From the NCBI GenBank assembly GCA_965220315.1, contig CBDCPP010000001.1, positions 1 to 64,000 of the forward strand: a stretch of DNA of 64,000 nt, given 5' to 3'. A program made the position numbers and the translations under genes. Positions 51,727 through 60,637 of this stretch are shown in pieces (positions within the stretch are counted from its first letter, which is position 1; every line of letters begins with the position of its first letter). The notes below the pieces were generated by a model. It searched no databases and was not told where the DNA came from. It worked only from the letters and a program-made list of their open reading frames with translations. This stretch comes from JAPOXK01 sp965220315. Its GTDB lineage: Bacteria > Chloroflexota > Dehalococcoidia > Bin125.

Positions 51727-52110
51727 TCAGGTGCTCGCCGTCTCGCTCCTGTAGGATGCAGCGTCCAGCAGCATGTCCACCTGCGCCAGTTCCTCCACTC
51801 GCACCTTGAGCAGCCAGCCGTCTCCGTAAGGCGACGTGTTCACGAGTTCGGGCGCATCGCTCAGCGCCTCGTTCCGCTCCAACACCTCGCCACTCACCGG
51901 CGCATACAAATCCGATACCGCTTTCACTGACTCAATAGTCCCGAACGTGTCGCCTTGAATAATTTGTGTCCCCACATCGGGTAGCTCGACATACACCACA
52001 TCGCCCAGCTGCTCCTGAGCGAAGTCGGTGATTCCTAGCGTCCCCTCATCCCCATCGAGTCGGATCCACTCGTGCTCGGATGTGTACCGGAGGTCCTGGG
52101 GCAATTCCAT
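51727..52110 (-). CDS. gcvH: Glycine cleavage system H protein
   Basis: The lipoyl carrier, 127 aa from ATG 52110. It has YTSEHEWIRLDGDEGTLGITDFAQEQLGDVV in short blocks (SEHEWI, GITDFAQEQLGD) and the lipoylation hairpin GTIESVKAVSDLYAP with Lys63. NTSPYGDGWLLKVRV completes the fold. An in-frame extension to 52191 overlaps gcvT and is rejected. Confidence 0.97.
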   Translation of the reverse strand: MELPQDLRYTSEHEWIRLDGDEGTLGITDFAQEQLGDVVYVELPDVGTQIIQGDTFGTIESVKAVSDLYAPVSGEVLERNEALSDAPELVNTSPYGDGWLLKVRVEELAQVDMLLDAASYRSETAST

Positions 52111-52120
52111 CGCCGTGCGC

Positions 52121-53212
52121 CTACGCTTCTTCGCGTTTATAGAAAGGCCGCCGTACGATTTCCATCGGCAAGGCCCGCCCCCGTACATCAACCACTAGCT
52201 GTGTCCCTGGCTCCGTCAAGGCGCGCGGCAGGTACGCCATCCCGATCCCAAGCCGTAGCGTCGGACTGTACGCCCCGCTGGTCAAGCGCGACACTGCCGC
52301 GCCCGTTTTGTTATAGACCGTATACCCCGCGCGCGGTACTCCGCGCTCTAGCGCTTGCAGATGCCCCAGCCGCTGCTCTCGCGGTTTCTCCTTGATCTGT
52401 ACGAGCGCCTCCCGTCCCGTAAACGGTGCCGCGTCTTGCAATGTCACCGCCCACCCCAATCCTGCTTCGTACGGATGCCTGCGGGTATCGATGTCATTGC
52501 CGTGCAGCGGCAGCGCTGCCTCCAAGCGTAATGTGTCGCGTGCGCCCAGTCCCACGGGCGCTGCGCCTGCCTCTACCAACGCATCCCACAGCGGCCCCGC
52601 CCGCTCTCGATCCGTGACGCACTCGCCCCCGTCCTCTCCCGTGTAGCCTGTCCGCGCAAAAATCACTGCTCCTCCCCCCCACGAAAACTCGCGGCAGTCG
52701 TGCAGTTCCAGATCCCACACCTCCGCGCCCAGCACCGCGCTCAGCGTTGCTCGTGCCTGCGGTCCTTGGACCGCAAGCATCACCGTTTCGCGCGTCACCT
52801 CCTCCACCGCTCCCTGTTTCGCCGCCTCCTCCAGCCGCGCATGGTCCGCCGTCGCGTTGGCCGCGTTGTGCACCACTAGCCAACGGTCCGTCTCCAAGTG
52901 GTAAATAAAAATATCGTCTGCGATTCCCCCCTCCGTCGTGCAGTACAGGCTGTAATGTGCCCGCCCCGGCTCTAGCCGCGTCACGTCATACGTGCTCACC
53001 GATCGGATCGCTGCTCCTGATCCCGCGCCTCGCACCCAAACCCGGCCTAAATGCGAGACATCGAATATCCCTATCCCATTCCGTACCGCCGCGTGTTCCT
53101 CCAGAATCCCCCCATACTGCACCGGCATCTCCCACCCGGCGAACGGCGCGAAGCGCGCCCCTCGGGCCTCGTGTCGATCACGCAGTGCCAATTGCAGGAG
53201 CGCCTGTGTCAC
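52121..53212 (-). CDS. gcvT: Aminomethyltransferase (glycine cleavage T protein)
   Basis: GcvT moves the methylene group from GcvH to tetrahydrofolate and frees ammonia. The 363-aa protein has HEARGARFAPFAGWEMPVQYGG at the N-terminus in the usual form (F-GWeMPvqY), GIFDVSHLGRVWVRG (family fDvSHMG; the Met is Leu), ARTGYTGEDGGE and LRLEAALPLHGNDI. GTG 53212 overlaps the stop of the unknown upstream gene (GTGA). The substrate-site features appear intact. Confidence 0.95.
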   Translation of the reverse strand: MTQALLQLALRDRHEARGARFAPFAGWEMPVQYGGILEEHAAVRNGIGIFDVSHLGRVWVRGAGSGAAIRSVSTYDVTRLEPGRAHYSLYCTTEGGIADDIFIYHLETDRWLVVHNAANATADHARLEEAAKQGAVEEVTRETVMLAVQGPQARATLSAVLGAEVWDLELHDCREFSWGGGAVIFARTGYTGEDGGECVTDRERAGPLWDALVEAGAAPVGLGARDTLRLEAALPLHGNDIDTRRHPYEAGLGWAVTLQDAAPFTGREALVQIKEKPREQRLGHLQALERGVPRAGYTVYNKTGAAVSRLTSGAYSPTLRLGIGMAYLPRALTEPGTQLVVDVRGRALPMEIVRRPFYKREEA

Positions 53213-53850
53213 AATCCCGCGCTGCCAGTCTGCTGCCGGATCAAGTAGCTGCTGTGTGCCTGCATCAACGCTGTCTCGAACTCAAGGTGCTGGTCGCGCA
53301 GCAGCTTGTTCAAGTCGCGCGTCGCTGCGTACCGTCGCTCCCACTCGCCATCCATTTCCAGCGCGGCCAGCTTTGTCGCCGTCAAGCACAGGAACAGATC
53401 GAAGCGCTCGCTCCCCGCCGCCTCCACCGCCTCCGTCGTCGCCGTCCGCCGCTCGAAGCCCCACTGATACCAGGTACCCGTGCCGATCCCCCAGCGCTCT
53501 CGCGCTACCCATTTCAGCCACCGCCCTAGTCGCTTCGCGCTACTCTGCGCCTTCGCCGCCGCCGAATCATCGAACAGTTCCGGGTCCATCGTGCGATCCA
53601 GCATCGGCACCACCCACGGCTCGAACGCTCCGCCCCGCCGTACCACCAGTGACTTCCCCTTGTGCCACGCCAGTAGGAATGCCCGGTCGACCGCGTCTAG
53701 ATCCGGCACCTCTTCCGACTCTTCGATCCGCGCAATCCAATCACCCAACCGCCGCTGTTGAATGTAGACTCTGCGCCGCTGCCCCGCCGTTTCGACTTCG
53801 TTCGCATCTTGCTGCTTGAGCCAGTTCTCGATGTTCTGGGGACTGAACAC
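53209..53850 (-). CDS. Hypothetical protein coupled to gcvT
   Basis: A 213-aa soluble protein from GTG 53850, with GGAG upstream. It is coupled to gcvT by GTGA. I do not recognise it. Features are NIENWLKQQDANEVETAGQ, VDRAFLLAWHKGKSLVVRRG, WVARERWGIGTGTWYQWGFE and FDLFLCLTATKLAALEMDGEWERRYA; it is rich in Trp, Arg and Glu and largely helical toward the C-terminus, with no membrane helix or signal peptide. Its place at the head of gcvTHPAPB suggests a link to one-carbon metabolism, but that is inference. Confidence 0.65.
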   Translation of the reverse strand: MFSPQNIENWLKQQDANEVETAGQRRRVYIQQRRLGDWIARIEESEEVPDLDAVDRAFLLAWHKGKSLVVRRGGAFEPWVVPMLDRTMDPELFDDSAAAKAQSSAKRLGRWLKWVARERWGIGTGTWYQWGFERRTATTEAVEAAGSERFDLFLCLTATKLAALEMDGEWERRYAATRDLNKLLRDQHLEFETALMQAHSSYLIRQQTGSAGL

Positions 53851-53867
53851 GACATCTCCTACTTCGA

Positions 53868-54731
53868 CTACGCGCGTGCCGCCTCGGCCAGGTACTGTGT
53901 CTTCCCTTCCCTCGCGCGCAGCCGTCCTACTCCCGGGAAGGTATTGTGGGCGCTGACCAGTAGTTGGTTATGCGCCACTGCATCCGCCACGATCCTCCGT
54001 TTCGTCTCCATCGACATCAAGGGCAGGTCGTCGTAGGCACACAGCCATGGCAGCCGTTCTAGCTGCACCGCATGGTGCACCAGATCGCCCAAGTAGACTG
54101 CGGTTTCGCCGCCACTGCTGATTAGCACCGTCGCATGGTCTGCCGTGTGCCCGGGCGCTTCGATCACGCGAATCTCCCGCGTCACTTGATACTCGCCGTC
54201 CATGAATTCCACTTGCCTCGCCTCCTCGAGCGGCAAGAGATGTTCTGCATCGTAGCCCGCTCGCGTGCGCTCGTTGGGATGCAGCGCTGCTTCCCACTCT
54301 GCCCGCTGCACGTAGTAGCGTGCGTTGGGAAACGTTGGCCGCAGGTCCTCTCCCTCATGGCGTGTGTTCCAGCCACAGTGATCGCTGTGTAAGTGGCTGT
54401 TGATCACCACATCAACATCTTCCACGCTCACCCCCGCCGCCTCCAGCGACGCTAGCAGTCGCCCATGCTCAACCGGCACTCCACGCTTCTCCAAAAGCGC
54501 CATGTTTTTGTTGCCGTAGCCCGTGTCGATCAGCACGGTCTTACCTTCGGACTCCACGAGTAAGCAGTTCAGTCCTAACGGCACTTCATTGCGATCGTTG
54601 ATCTCAGGGCACACTCGCGACCACAGCACTTTGGGCACCGCGCCGAATACCGCCCCTCCGTCTCGCCACATCGTCCCATCCGACACGATCGCGATACTCA
54701 AAGCACCAACGGTGTAGCGCGGCACGGCCAT
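53868..54731 (-). CDS. MBL-fold hydrolase (lactonase-like)
   Basis: A 287-aa metallo-beta-lactamase fold protein from ATG 54731 (GAGGAG upstream). The dinuclear site is complete: NSHLHSDHCGW (H113, H115, D117, H118), IEAPGHTADHA, YLGDLVHHA and a final His in VSAHNTFPG. The N-terminal VSDGTMWRDGG and LLVESEGKTVLIDTGYG resemble AHL-lactonase/AttM-like and related quorum-quenching enzymes, but many non-lactonases share this. It lies 17 bases upstream of the hypothetical-gcv operon on the same strand and may be its first gene. Confidence 0.85.
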   Translation of the reverse strand: MAVPRYTVGALSIAIVSDGTMWRDGGAVFGAVPKVLWSRVCPEINDRNEVPLGLNCLLVESEGKTVLIDTGYGNKNMALLEKRGVPVEHGRLLASLEAAGVSVEDVDVVINSHLHSDHCGWNTRHEGEDLRPTFPNARYYVQRAEWEAALHPNERTRAGYDAEHLLPLEEARQVEFMDGEYQVTREIRVIEAPGHTADHATVLISSGGETAVYLGDLVHHAVQLERLPWLCAYDDLPLMSMETKRRIVADAVAHNQLLVSAHNTFPGVGRLRAREGKTQYLAEAARA

Positions 54732-54916
54732 AGATCGCTCCTCAGCTCAGGACACAGCGCCCTTCGGAGCCGGAGAGTATCACGCTGTTTGGCTGGGGCC
54801 CTACGCATCCTGAAGGAAACAGCGCTGCGGCAGCACACGCGGTGGGTCTGACGCGCTCTATACTGGCCCGGCTTGCGAGCTCCCAACTACGCTGCTTCAA
54901 CAGAAGGTTCCGCGCG

Positions 54917-55858
54917 ATGCCTGGCACCCCCTACGCATTCTTCAAAGGTGAGTTCATGCCCTTGGCTGAGGCCAAGATCGGCATCATGACCCACGCCTTT
55001 AACTATGGAACCGCCGTTTTCGAAGGCATCCGCGCCAACTGGAATGCCGACCAACAGCAGCTCTACCTCTTCCGCGCGCTCGAGCATTTTCAACGACTTC
55101 GCAAGAGCGCCCATATCCTCATGATGGAGATCGACTACGCGGACGAACGGCTCGTCGCGATCACGCATGAGCTGCTTCGCAAGGCCGCCTTCCGCGAAGA
55201 CATGTACGTCCGCCCAATGGTCTACAAGTCCCAAGAGGTGCTGGGGGTCCGCCTACACGATGTCGAGCATGACCTTCTCATTTACACCGCGCCCTTTGGT
55301 GCCTATCTCGACATTGATAAAGGCATCCGCTGCTGCACTTCTTCTTGGCGCCGCGCCGAAGACACTGCTATCCCTGTCCGCGCCAAGGTCAACGGCGTCT
55401 ACATCAATTCCGCTCTCGCCAAGACGGAGGCCTTCCAGCGCGGCTACGAGGAGGCCATTCTCCTCAACGAGAACGGTCACGTCTCGGAAGGCAGCGGCGA
55501 AAACATCTTTCTCGTCATGAACGGAAAGCTCTACACGCCTCCCAGCGCTGACAACATCCTCGTCGGTATCACCCGCGCCGCCGTGATCGAACTCGCCCGT
55601 AACGAACTCGGCCTTGAAGTCCTGGACGCTTCCATCGACCGCAGCGAACTCTACATCGCCGACGAGCTCTTCATGACCGGTACGGCCGCGCACGTCACTC
55701 CTGTTCTCGAAGTCGACGGTCGCGTTGTCGGCAGCGGCGGCATCGGCCCCATTACCGCCAAGCTCCAGGAGCTCTACTTCGACGCTGCTCTCGGCCGCTT
55801 CCCCCAATACGAGCGCTGGATCCAGCCCCTCTACGCTGACCAGCCGGTCAAGGCCTAG
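54917..55858 (+). CDS. ilvE: Branched-chain amino acid aminotransferase
   Basis: Fold-type IV PLP aminotransferase, 313 aa, last step of Val/Leu/Ile synthesis. Motifs are HAFNYGTAVFEGIRA, VRPMVYKSQEVLGV, the PLP-Lys in RAKVNGVYINSALAKTEA (K157), NENGHVSEGSGENIFLV, and DELFMTGTAAHVTPV, all typical. ATG 54917 has AGAAGG upstream. It is separated from ilvBNC by three other genes but on the same strand. The divergent gap (54732-54916) must hold its promoter. Confidence 0.94.
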   Translation: MPGTPYAFFKGEFMPLAEAKIGIMTHAFNYGTAVFEGIRANWNADQQQLYLFRALEHFQRLRKSAHILMMEIDYADERLVAITHELLRKAAFREDMYVRPMVYKSQEVLGVRLHDVEHDLLIYTAPFGAYLDIDKGIRCCTSSWRRAEDTAIPVRAKVNGVYINSALAKTEAFQRGYEEAILLNENGHVSEGSGENIFLVMNGKLYTPPSADNILVGITRAAVIELARNELGLEVLDASIDRSELYIADELFMTGTAAHVTPVLEVDGRVVGSGGIGPITAKLQELYFDAALGRFPQYERWIQPLYADQPVKA

Positions 55859-55894
55859 CCGTCACCTTCGATACGTGCCCGCGCAGGCAGGGCT

Positions 55895-56503
55895 ATGCAC
55901 GAAGCACTCACTCTTATCCTCGCCTACCTCGTTGGCTCTATCCCGGTCACTTGGCTGATCTTCTACTGGCGCACCGGCAAGGACCTCCGTACCGTCGGCG
56001 ACCACAACGTTGGCTCCGGCAACGCCATCCGTCAGGGTGCTGGCTGGCTCAGCGGCCATATCGCCCTCTTGCTCGACACTGGCAAGGGCCTCATCGCTGT
56101 CTCCATTGCTCGCTGGCTCGACCTCGATTCTGCCTGGTGGGTCGGCGCTGGCTTCGTCGTCATGCTCGGTCATATGTTTCCCGTCTGGCTCGGTTTTAGG
56201 GGGGGGCGCAGCGCCGCTACCGGTCTAGGGGCTGCCGGCGCCTTCCTGCCTTGGCAATTCGGCCTCACGTTCTTGGCGGGTACCGTCATCTTCCTCACTA
56301 CCCGCAACGCGCAGCTCGGCATCTTGCTCGTCGCCGCTCCGCTCCCATTCCTCGCCATCACCTTCCACCTTCCTGCCGAAGTCATCGCTTTCTGCTTCGC
56401 CGCACCTATCCTCGCCGGCCTCAAGGCTGCCTTCGACCGCCGGCAACGTGCCCGCGCCGGGTTTCTCGCCTCCGAAACGCCCGCCGCTCCGCCCGACGCA
56501 TGA
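55895..56503 (+). CDS. plsY: Glycerol-3-phosphate acyltransferase PlsY
   Basis: PlsY uses acyl-phosphate to acylate glycerol-3-phosphate, the first step of phospholipid synthesis. The 202-aa protein has multiple membrane helices and the three cytosolic motifs: VGSIPVTWL followed by GDHNVGSGNAIRQ (family G-x-N-x-Gs-N-x-lR; substrate-binding), LLLDTGKGLIAV (D-x-x-KG), and GHMFPVWLGFRGGRSAATGLG (GH-x-fp-v-l-F-GGK-x-va; the K is R here). The stop overlaps the next ATG (ATGA). Confidence 0.9.
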   Translation: MHEALTLILAYLVGSIPVTWLIFYWRTGKDLRTVGDHNVGSGNAIRQGAGWLSGHIALLLDTGKGLIAVSIARWLDLDSAWWVGAGFVVMLGHMFPVWLGFRGGRSAATGLGAAGAFLPWQFGLTFLAGTVIFLTTRNAQLGILLVAAPLPFLAITFHLPAEVIAFCFAAPILAGLKAAFDRRQRARAGFLASETPAAPPDA

Positions 56504-57717
56504 TCGCCCAGCGCGTCCACCGGCCCGGTTCCGAGAACAGCCTCCCCAGTTACGATGTCATCGTCTTGGGCGCTGGACCCGGCGGCTCCAGCGCTGCTCT
56601 CCGCCTGGCCCAATACGGCGCTCGCGTTCTCCTCGTCGACCGTGAACGCTTCCCTCGTAACAAGCCTTGCGGGGGGGGCGTCCTTATCGCCGCCGCCGCT
56701 CGTCTCCCCTTCAGCCTCCACTCAGTTAGCCAACGCGTCATCTACGGCTTCCGCGTCACCTACAAGCGCGACGCGGGCTTTGCGCATAGCTATCCCGAAC
56801 CCCTTGCCATCATGACCCGGCGCCGTGACCTCGACACTTTCCTCGCCAGCCAAGCCGTCACGGCCGGCGCCACCTTCACCGATGGCCGCGCCGTCTCCGC
56901 GATCAGTCGCAACGGCGCCGGTATGATCGTCAGCTTCCGTGATGGAGAACGCGCCACCGCCGCCGCCCTTGTCGCAGCCGACGGTGCCAATGGCGTCAGC
57001 CGCCGCGCCCTCGATATGCCCGTCCTCGACCGCGCCGTCGCCCTGGAAGCCAATATCTCCGGCCTCCCTCAGCACTCTCCGGACCATGTCTCCCTCGACC
57101 TAGGCTCTCTCCCCGGCGGCTACGGCTGGCTCTTCCCCAAAGACGGTCACACGAACATCGGCGTGGGCGGCTGGCCGGTCGTCGGCCCGCAGCTCAAAAC
57201 CCACCTCGCTGCCTATGCCATCTCCGAGGGCTTCAGCCCCGCACAACTTGAAGACGTGCGCGGTTACACTCTCCCGCTCCGTCGCTTTGACGAGCCGCTG
57301 ACCTGCGGTCCCGTCGCTTTCGTCGGCGATGCCGCCGGTCTCATCGACCCGCTCTCCGGCGAGGGAATCCACAACGCTTTCCACTCCGCCCAGCTCGCTG
57401 CCGACGAAATCTCCCGCTACCTCGCTGGCGATGTCCCGGACCTCCGCGGCTACGAGCGCGCCGTGCGCCGCCATATCGACCCCGAACTCGCTGTCGCGCG
57501 CCAGCTCCAAGCCCTCTTCCATCAGCTCCCCTGGCCCTACGTTCGGCTCCTGCAGCACTCCGGCCGCTTTTGGCGATCTTTCTGCCGCACTGTCCGCGGC
57601 GAAGCCACGTACAGCGGCTTCAAAGGCAGGCTTGGCCCCGCTGCTCCTCTTGTCGATATTGCTACAGCTTTTGCCACCCGTGGCGTCGCGCAGCGATCCG
57701 GCTGGTCCCATCTGTAG
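56500..57717 (+). CDS. Geranylgeranyl reductase family FAD-dependent oxidoreductase
   Basis: A 405-aa flavoprotein. The N-terminal Rossmann motif is VIVLGAGPGGSSAALRLAQYG, then DRERFPRNKPCGGGV, the GGR-family CGGGl block, VAADGANGVSRRAL, and FVGDAAGLIDPLSGEGIHNAF, the second FAD motif of the family. Such enzymes saturate isoprenoid chains in archaeal lipids, chlorophyll tails or menaquinone side chains. It is coupled to plsY by ATGA, which suggests a membrane-lipid or quinone role here. The substrate is inferred only. Confidence 0.88.
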   Translation: MIAQRVHRPGSENSLPSYDVIVLGAGPGGSSAALRLAQYGARVLLVDRERFPRNKPCGGGVLIAAAARLPFSLHSVSQRVIYGFRVTYKRDAGFAHSYPEPLAIMTRRRDLDTFLASQAVTAGATFTDGRAVSAISRNGAGMIVSFRDGERATAAALVAADGANGVSRRALDMPVLDRAVALEANISGLPQHSPDHVSLDLGSLPGGYGWLFPKDGHTNIGVGGWPVVGPQLKTHLAAYAISEGFSPAQLEDVRGYTLPLRRFDEPLTCGPVAFVGDAAGLIDPLSGEGIHNAFHSAQLAADEISRYLAGDVPDLRGYERAVRRHIDPELAVARQLQALFHQLPWPYVRLLQHSGRFWRSFCRTVRGEATYSGFKGRLGPAAPLVDIATAFATRGVAQRSGWSHL

Positions 57718-57776
57718 CCGTGCCGTTCACCTCACTAGACTGCCGTTGCTAGAGGCGTAGTAAGCGAGAGCCCGCC

Positions 57777-58631
57777 ATGCGACTCAAGAATCAAATCGCG
57801 ATCATCACCGGGGCCGCTGGCGCCTTCGGCAGCGCCATTGCCAAGCGCTTTGCGCAAGAGGGTGCCGACCTCGCCCTCGCCGACATCAACGAAATCGGCC
57901 TCCATGAAACTGCTCGCCTCGTCGAAGCCGCCGGCCGTCACGCTCTCATCTGCCACTGTGACGTCACCCAGCGCGCCGATGTCGAAGCCCTCGTCGACCA
58001 AACGATCGCCCGCTTCGGCCGCTTCACCACGATGGTCGCTAATGCCGGCGTCGCCCAAACTGTTCCCTTTCTCGAAATGAGTGACGATGACTGGCGCCGC
58101 GTCATCGACGTCAATCTCACCGGCGTCTTCCTCTGCGACCAGATCGCTGGACAACGCCTCACGGCTCAAGGTCAGCCGGGCGCCATCATCAATCTTGCCA
58201 GTCAACTCGCCGAGATCGGCTGGCCCATCGGCGCCGCCTACGCCGCGAGCAAAGCCGGCGTGAAGAGCCTTACCAAATCCGCCGCCCTCGCCCTCGCCCC
58301 CTCCGGTGTCCGCGTGAACGCCATCGGCCCGGGTCCGGTGCACACCCCTCTCAATGACGACCGCTACGCCATCCCGGAGATCAAGGCCCACGCCGAGCGG
58401 CACATCCCCCTCGGCGGCCTCGGCCGCCCGCAGGACGTTGCCCATGCCGCCTGCTTCCTCGCCTCTGCTGAGAGCAAGTGGATCACCGGCGAAACCGTCT
58501 TCGTTGATGGCGGTTTCCTCCTCAATTCCTACGACGATCCCACCATGGCCGCTGCTCTCGAGCGCGCCATTTCGGATTCTTCTTCCGGCGCGTCGCTCCC
58601 AAACAGGAGCACATCACGGGCTGACTGTTAG
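57777..58631 (+). CDS. Short-chain dehydrogenase/reductase (SDR)
   Basis: A 284-aa classical SDR. Cofactor motif IITGAAGAFGSAIAKRFA (T-G-x3-G-x-G; the last Gly pair is GAFG), NAG in MVANAGVAQ, catalytic Ser in INLASQLAEIG, and YAASKAGVK (Y-x3-K). An Asp (ALADIN) after strand 2 favours NAD(H). The end VFVDGGFL is classic; the last 35 residues are an extra Ser-rich tail. Substrate unknown. It sits between the GGR-like gene and ilvB but has its own 60-base upstream gap. Confidence 0.88.
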   Translation: MRLKNQIAIITGAAGAFGSAIAKRFAQEGADLALADINEIGLHETARLVEAAGRHALICHCDVTQRADVEALVDQTIARFGRFTTMVANAGVAQTVPFLEMSDDDWRRVIDVNLTGVFLCDQIAGQRLTAQGQPGAIINLASQLAEIGWPIGAAYAASKAGVKSLTKSAALALAPSGVRVNAIGPGPVHTPLNDDRYAIPEIKAHAERHIPLGGLGRPQDVAHAACFLASAESKWITGETVFVDGGFLLNSYDDPTMAAALERAISDSSSGASLPNRSTSRADC

Positions 58632-58957
58632 CGTCCCGTAAAAGCCGCCCTCATTACCGCACTCCCCTCGCCTCGTGCCGTGCGCTCGGCTACGATGTTT
58701 AAGCATCAGGGAGACCTGCATCGTGTCGGAGACATTCACTTACCGGCTATGCCCCCGCACGGAGCGGGAGGCCACTCTGTGGCGCGCTGCCTCAGCTGCG
58801 CGTTTGCACTGCGTAATCTCCGTACTTGTACCGACCGGCCTGTAGAGCCGGCAGCGCGCCCGGCGCCGCTCACAGGTCGGATCCCTCCCCTCCCGCAACT
58901 TCGCCGGCGCCTGATCACTTCGCGCACGATCTCACCACTGCACAAAGAGGCAACTCC
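58632..58957. other. Leader region before ilvB
   Basis: A 326-base non-coding stretch. It contains CCCGC-ACGGA-GCGGG (58754-58768) and CCGGC-CTGTAGA-GCCGG (58835-58851), two small hairpins. A frame of 89 codons from ATG 58695 ends overlapping the ilvB ATG, but it has no family and only ordinary Leu/Ile/Val content, so it is not an attenuator peptide by eye. No T-box AGGGTGG-NACC motif is seen. TACGAT at 58690-58695 could be a -10. A long leader would suit regulation of ilvBNC. Confidence 0.4.
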
Positions 58958-60637
58958 ATGAAACGCAACGGCGCACAAATCCTGCTCGAATCACTTGCCG
59001 CCGAGGGCGCCAACCTTATTTTCGGCTACCCGGGCGGTGTCGTTCTCCCGCTCTACCACCGCTTCCGCGAATACCCCCAAATCAAGCACGTCCTCGTCCG
59101 TCACGAGCAAGGCGCCGCCCACGCCGCCGACGGCTACGCTCGGGCCAGTGGCCGGACCGGCGTCTGCCTCGCGACCTCCGGCCCCGGCGCCACCAACCTC
59201 GTTACCGGGATCTGCACCGCTTACATGGATTCCATCCCCATGGTCATCCTCACCGGCAACGTCGCCCGCGATCTCATCGGCCGCGACGGCTTCCAAGAAG
59301 CCGACATCACCGGGATCACCCTCCCCATCACCAAGCACAACTACCTCGTTATGCGCGCTAGCGAGATCGCCCCCGCTGTCAAGGAAGCCTTCCACATCGC
59401 CTCAACCGGTCGCAAAGGACCTGTCCTCGTCGACATTCCCAAGGATGTCTTCATTGAGGAAGCCGACTTTGATGGCTACCCCGACCAAGTCCACCTCCGC
59501 GGCTATGACCCCGTCACGACTCCCTCCGATCTTGAGGTCGAACGCGCTGCCGCCATCCTTAACGAAGCCCAGCGCCCCATCATCCTCAGCGGACACGGCG
59601 CCCTGCAGTCAGGCGCCACCGACGCGCTCGTCGCCCTCGCCGAGCGCGCCCAGATCCCCGTCCTCACTACGCTCCTTGGCATCTCCGGTTTTCCAGAAGA
59701 CCATGCGCTCTCCTACGGCTTCATGGGTATGCACGGCCACTACTTCTGCAACATGGCCGCCGATCACGCCGATGTCGTCATGGGCGTCGGTATGCGCTTC
59801 GACGACCGCGCCATGGGCCGCTTCAAGGACTTCAATCCCCAGGCGAAGATCATCCATCTCGATATCGACCCTGCGGAGATCGGCAAAAACTTCCACACAC
59901 ATGCTCCCGTCCTCGGCGACGTGCGCCAATCGCTCCACGCTCTATTGCCTCACATCGCGAGCACGACTCACCCTGACTGGATCCGCTGGATCGACGACAT
60001 CAAAGATCAGCATCCCACCGATTACGACACCGAGAGCGCCGAAGTCACCGGCCCCTGGCTCTGCCGCGCCATCGCGCAACAGACTCAGCGCAAAGCCACC
60101 ATCGTCACCGGCGTCGGCCAGCATCAAATGTGGGCTGCCCAGTACTACAACTACACCCGCCCCCGTCAATACATCAGCAGCGGCGGCCTCGGCACCATGG
60201 GCTTCGAGGTGCCCGCCGCTCTTGGCGCTCAGTTCGCCCAAGACGAGCCCGTCTGGTCCGTCTGTGGCGACGGCGGCTTCCAGATGACCTGTCAGGAGCT
60301 CCAGACCGTCGCCGAACACAAGCTCCCGATCCGCTACGTCATCTTCAATAACGGCCACCTCGGCATGGTCCGGCAGTGGCAAGAGCTCTTCTACGAAGAC
60401 AACTACCATTCCGTCGCCCTCGGCCAGCCCGACTTCGTCAAGCTCGCCGAGGCCTACGGCGTCACCGCAATGCGCGCCACCAACCGCGCGGAAGCCGTCG
60501 AGGCACTGCGCAAGGCCGATGCACATGACGGACCCATCGTCCTCGACATCCGCTGCGTCGAGGAGGAGAACGTTTGGCCCATGGTCCCCGCCGGCGCCGC
60601 CCTCTCTGAAACGGTCGAGTCCGCGGAGGCGCTCTGA
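58958..60637 (+). CDS. ilvB: Acetolactate synthase large subunit
   Basis: ThDP- and FAD-dependent enzyme joining two pyruvates, or pyruvate and 2-oxobutyrate, in Val/Leu/Ile synthesis; 559 aa. Glu50 in VLVRHEQGAAHAADGYAR activates ThDP. FAD and substrate regions are ATSGPGATNLVTGI, QEADITGITLPITKHNYLV and GVGMRFDDRAMGRF. The ThDP/Mg motif is CGDGGFQMTCQEL...IFNNGHLGMVRQWQ. GHLGMVRQWQELFY is typical of AHAS rather than of other ThDP oxidases. ATG 58958 is chosen. The stop overlaps ilvN (TGATG). Confidence 0.97.
   Translation: MKRNGAQILLESLAAEGANLIFGYPGGVVLPLYHRFREYPQIKHVLVRHEQGAAHAADGYARASGRTGVCLATSGPGATNLVTGICTAYMDSIPMVILTGNVARDLIGRDGFQEADITGITLPITKHNYLVMRASEIAPAVKEAFHIASTGRKGPVLVDIPKDVFIEEADFDGYPDQVHLRGYDPVTTPSDLEVERAAAILNEAQRPIILSGHGALQSGATDALVALAERAQIPVLTTLLGISGFPEDHALSYGFMGMHGHYFCNMAADHADVVMGVGMRFDDRAMGRFKDFNPQAKIIHLDIDPAEIGKNFHTHAPVLGDVRQSLHALLPHIASTTHPDWIRWIDDIKDQHPTDYDTESAEVTGPWLCRAIAQQTQRKATIVTGVGQHQMWAAQYYNYTRPRQYISSGGLGTMGFEVPAALGAQFAQDEPVWSVCGDGGFQMTCQELQTVAEHKLPIRYVIFNNGHLGMVRQWQELFYEDNYHSVALGQPDFVKLAEAYGVTAMRATNRAEAVEALRKADAHDGPIVLDIRCVEEENVWPMVPAGAALSETVESAEAL

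Noticed and set aside
54732..54916. Glycine riboswitch upstream of the gcv operon, because CCGAAGGG occurs on minus
   Set aside because: The rest of the aptamer consensus (paired GGAGAG-type stems and tandem aptamers) is missing, and the gcv genes start 1.5 kb downstream.
58632..58957. T-box or leader-peptide attenuator for ilvBNC
   Set aside because: No AGGGTGG-NACC antiterminator motif, no run of Leu/Ile/Val codons in a short frame, and no terminator hairpin with a T run.
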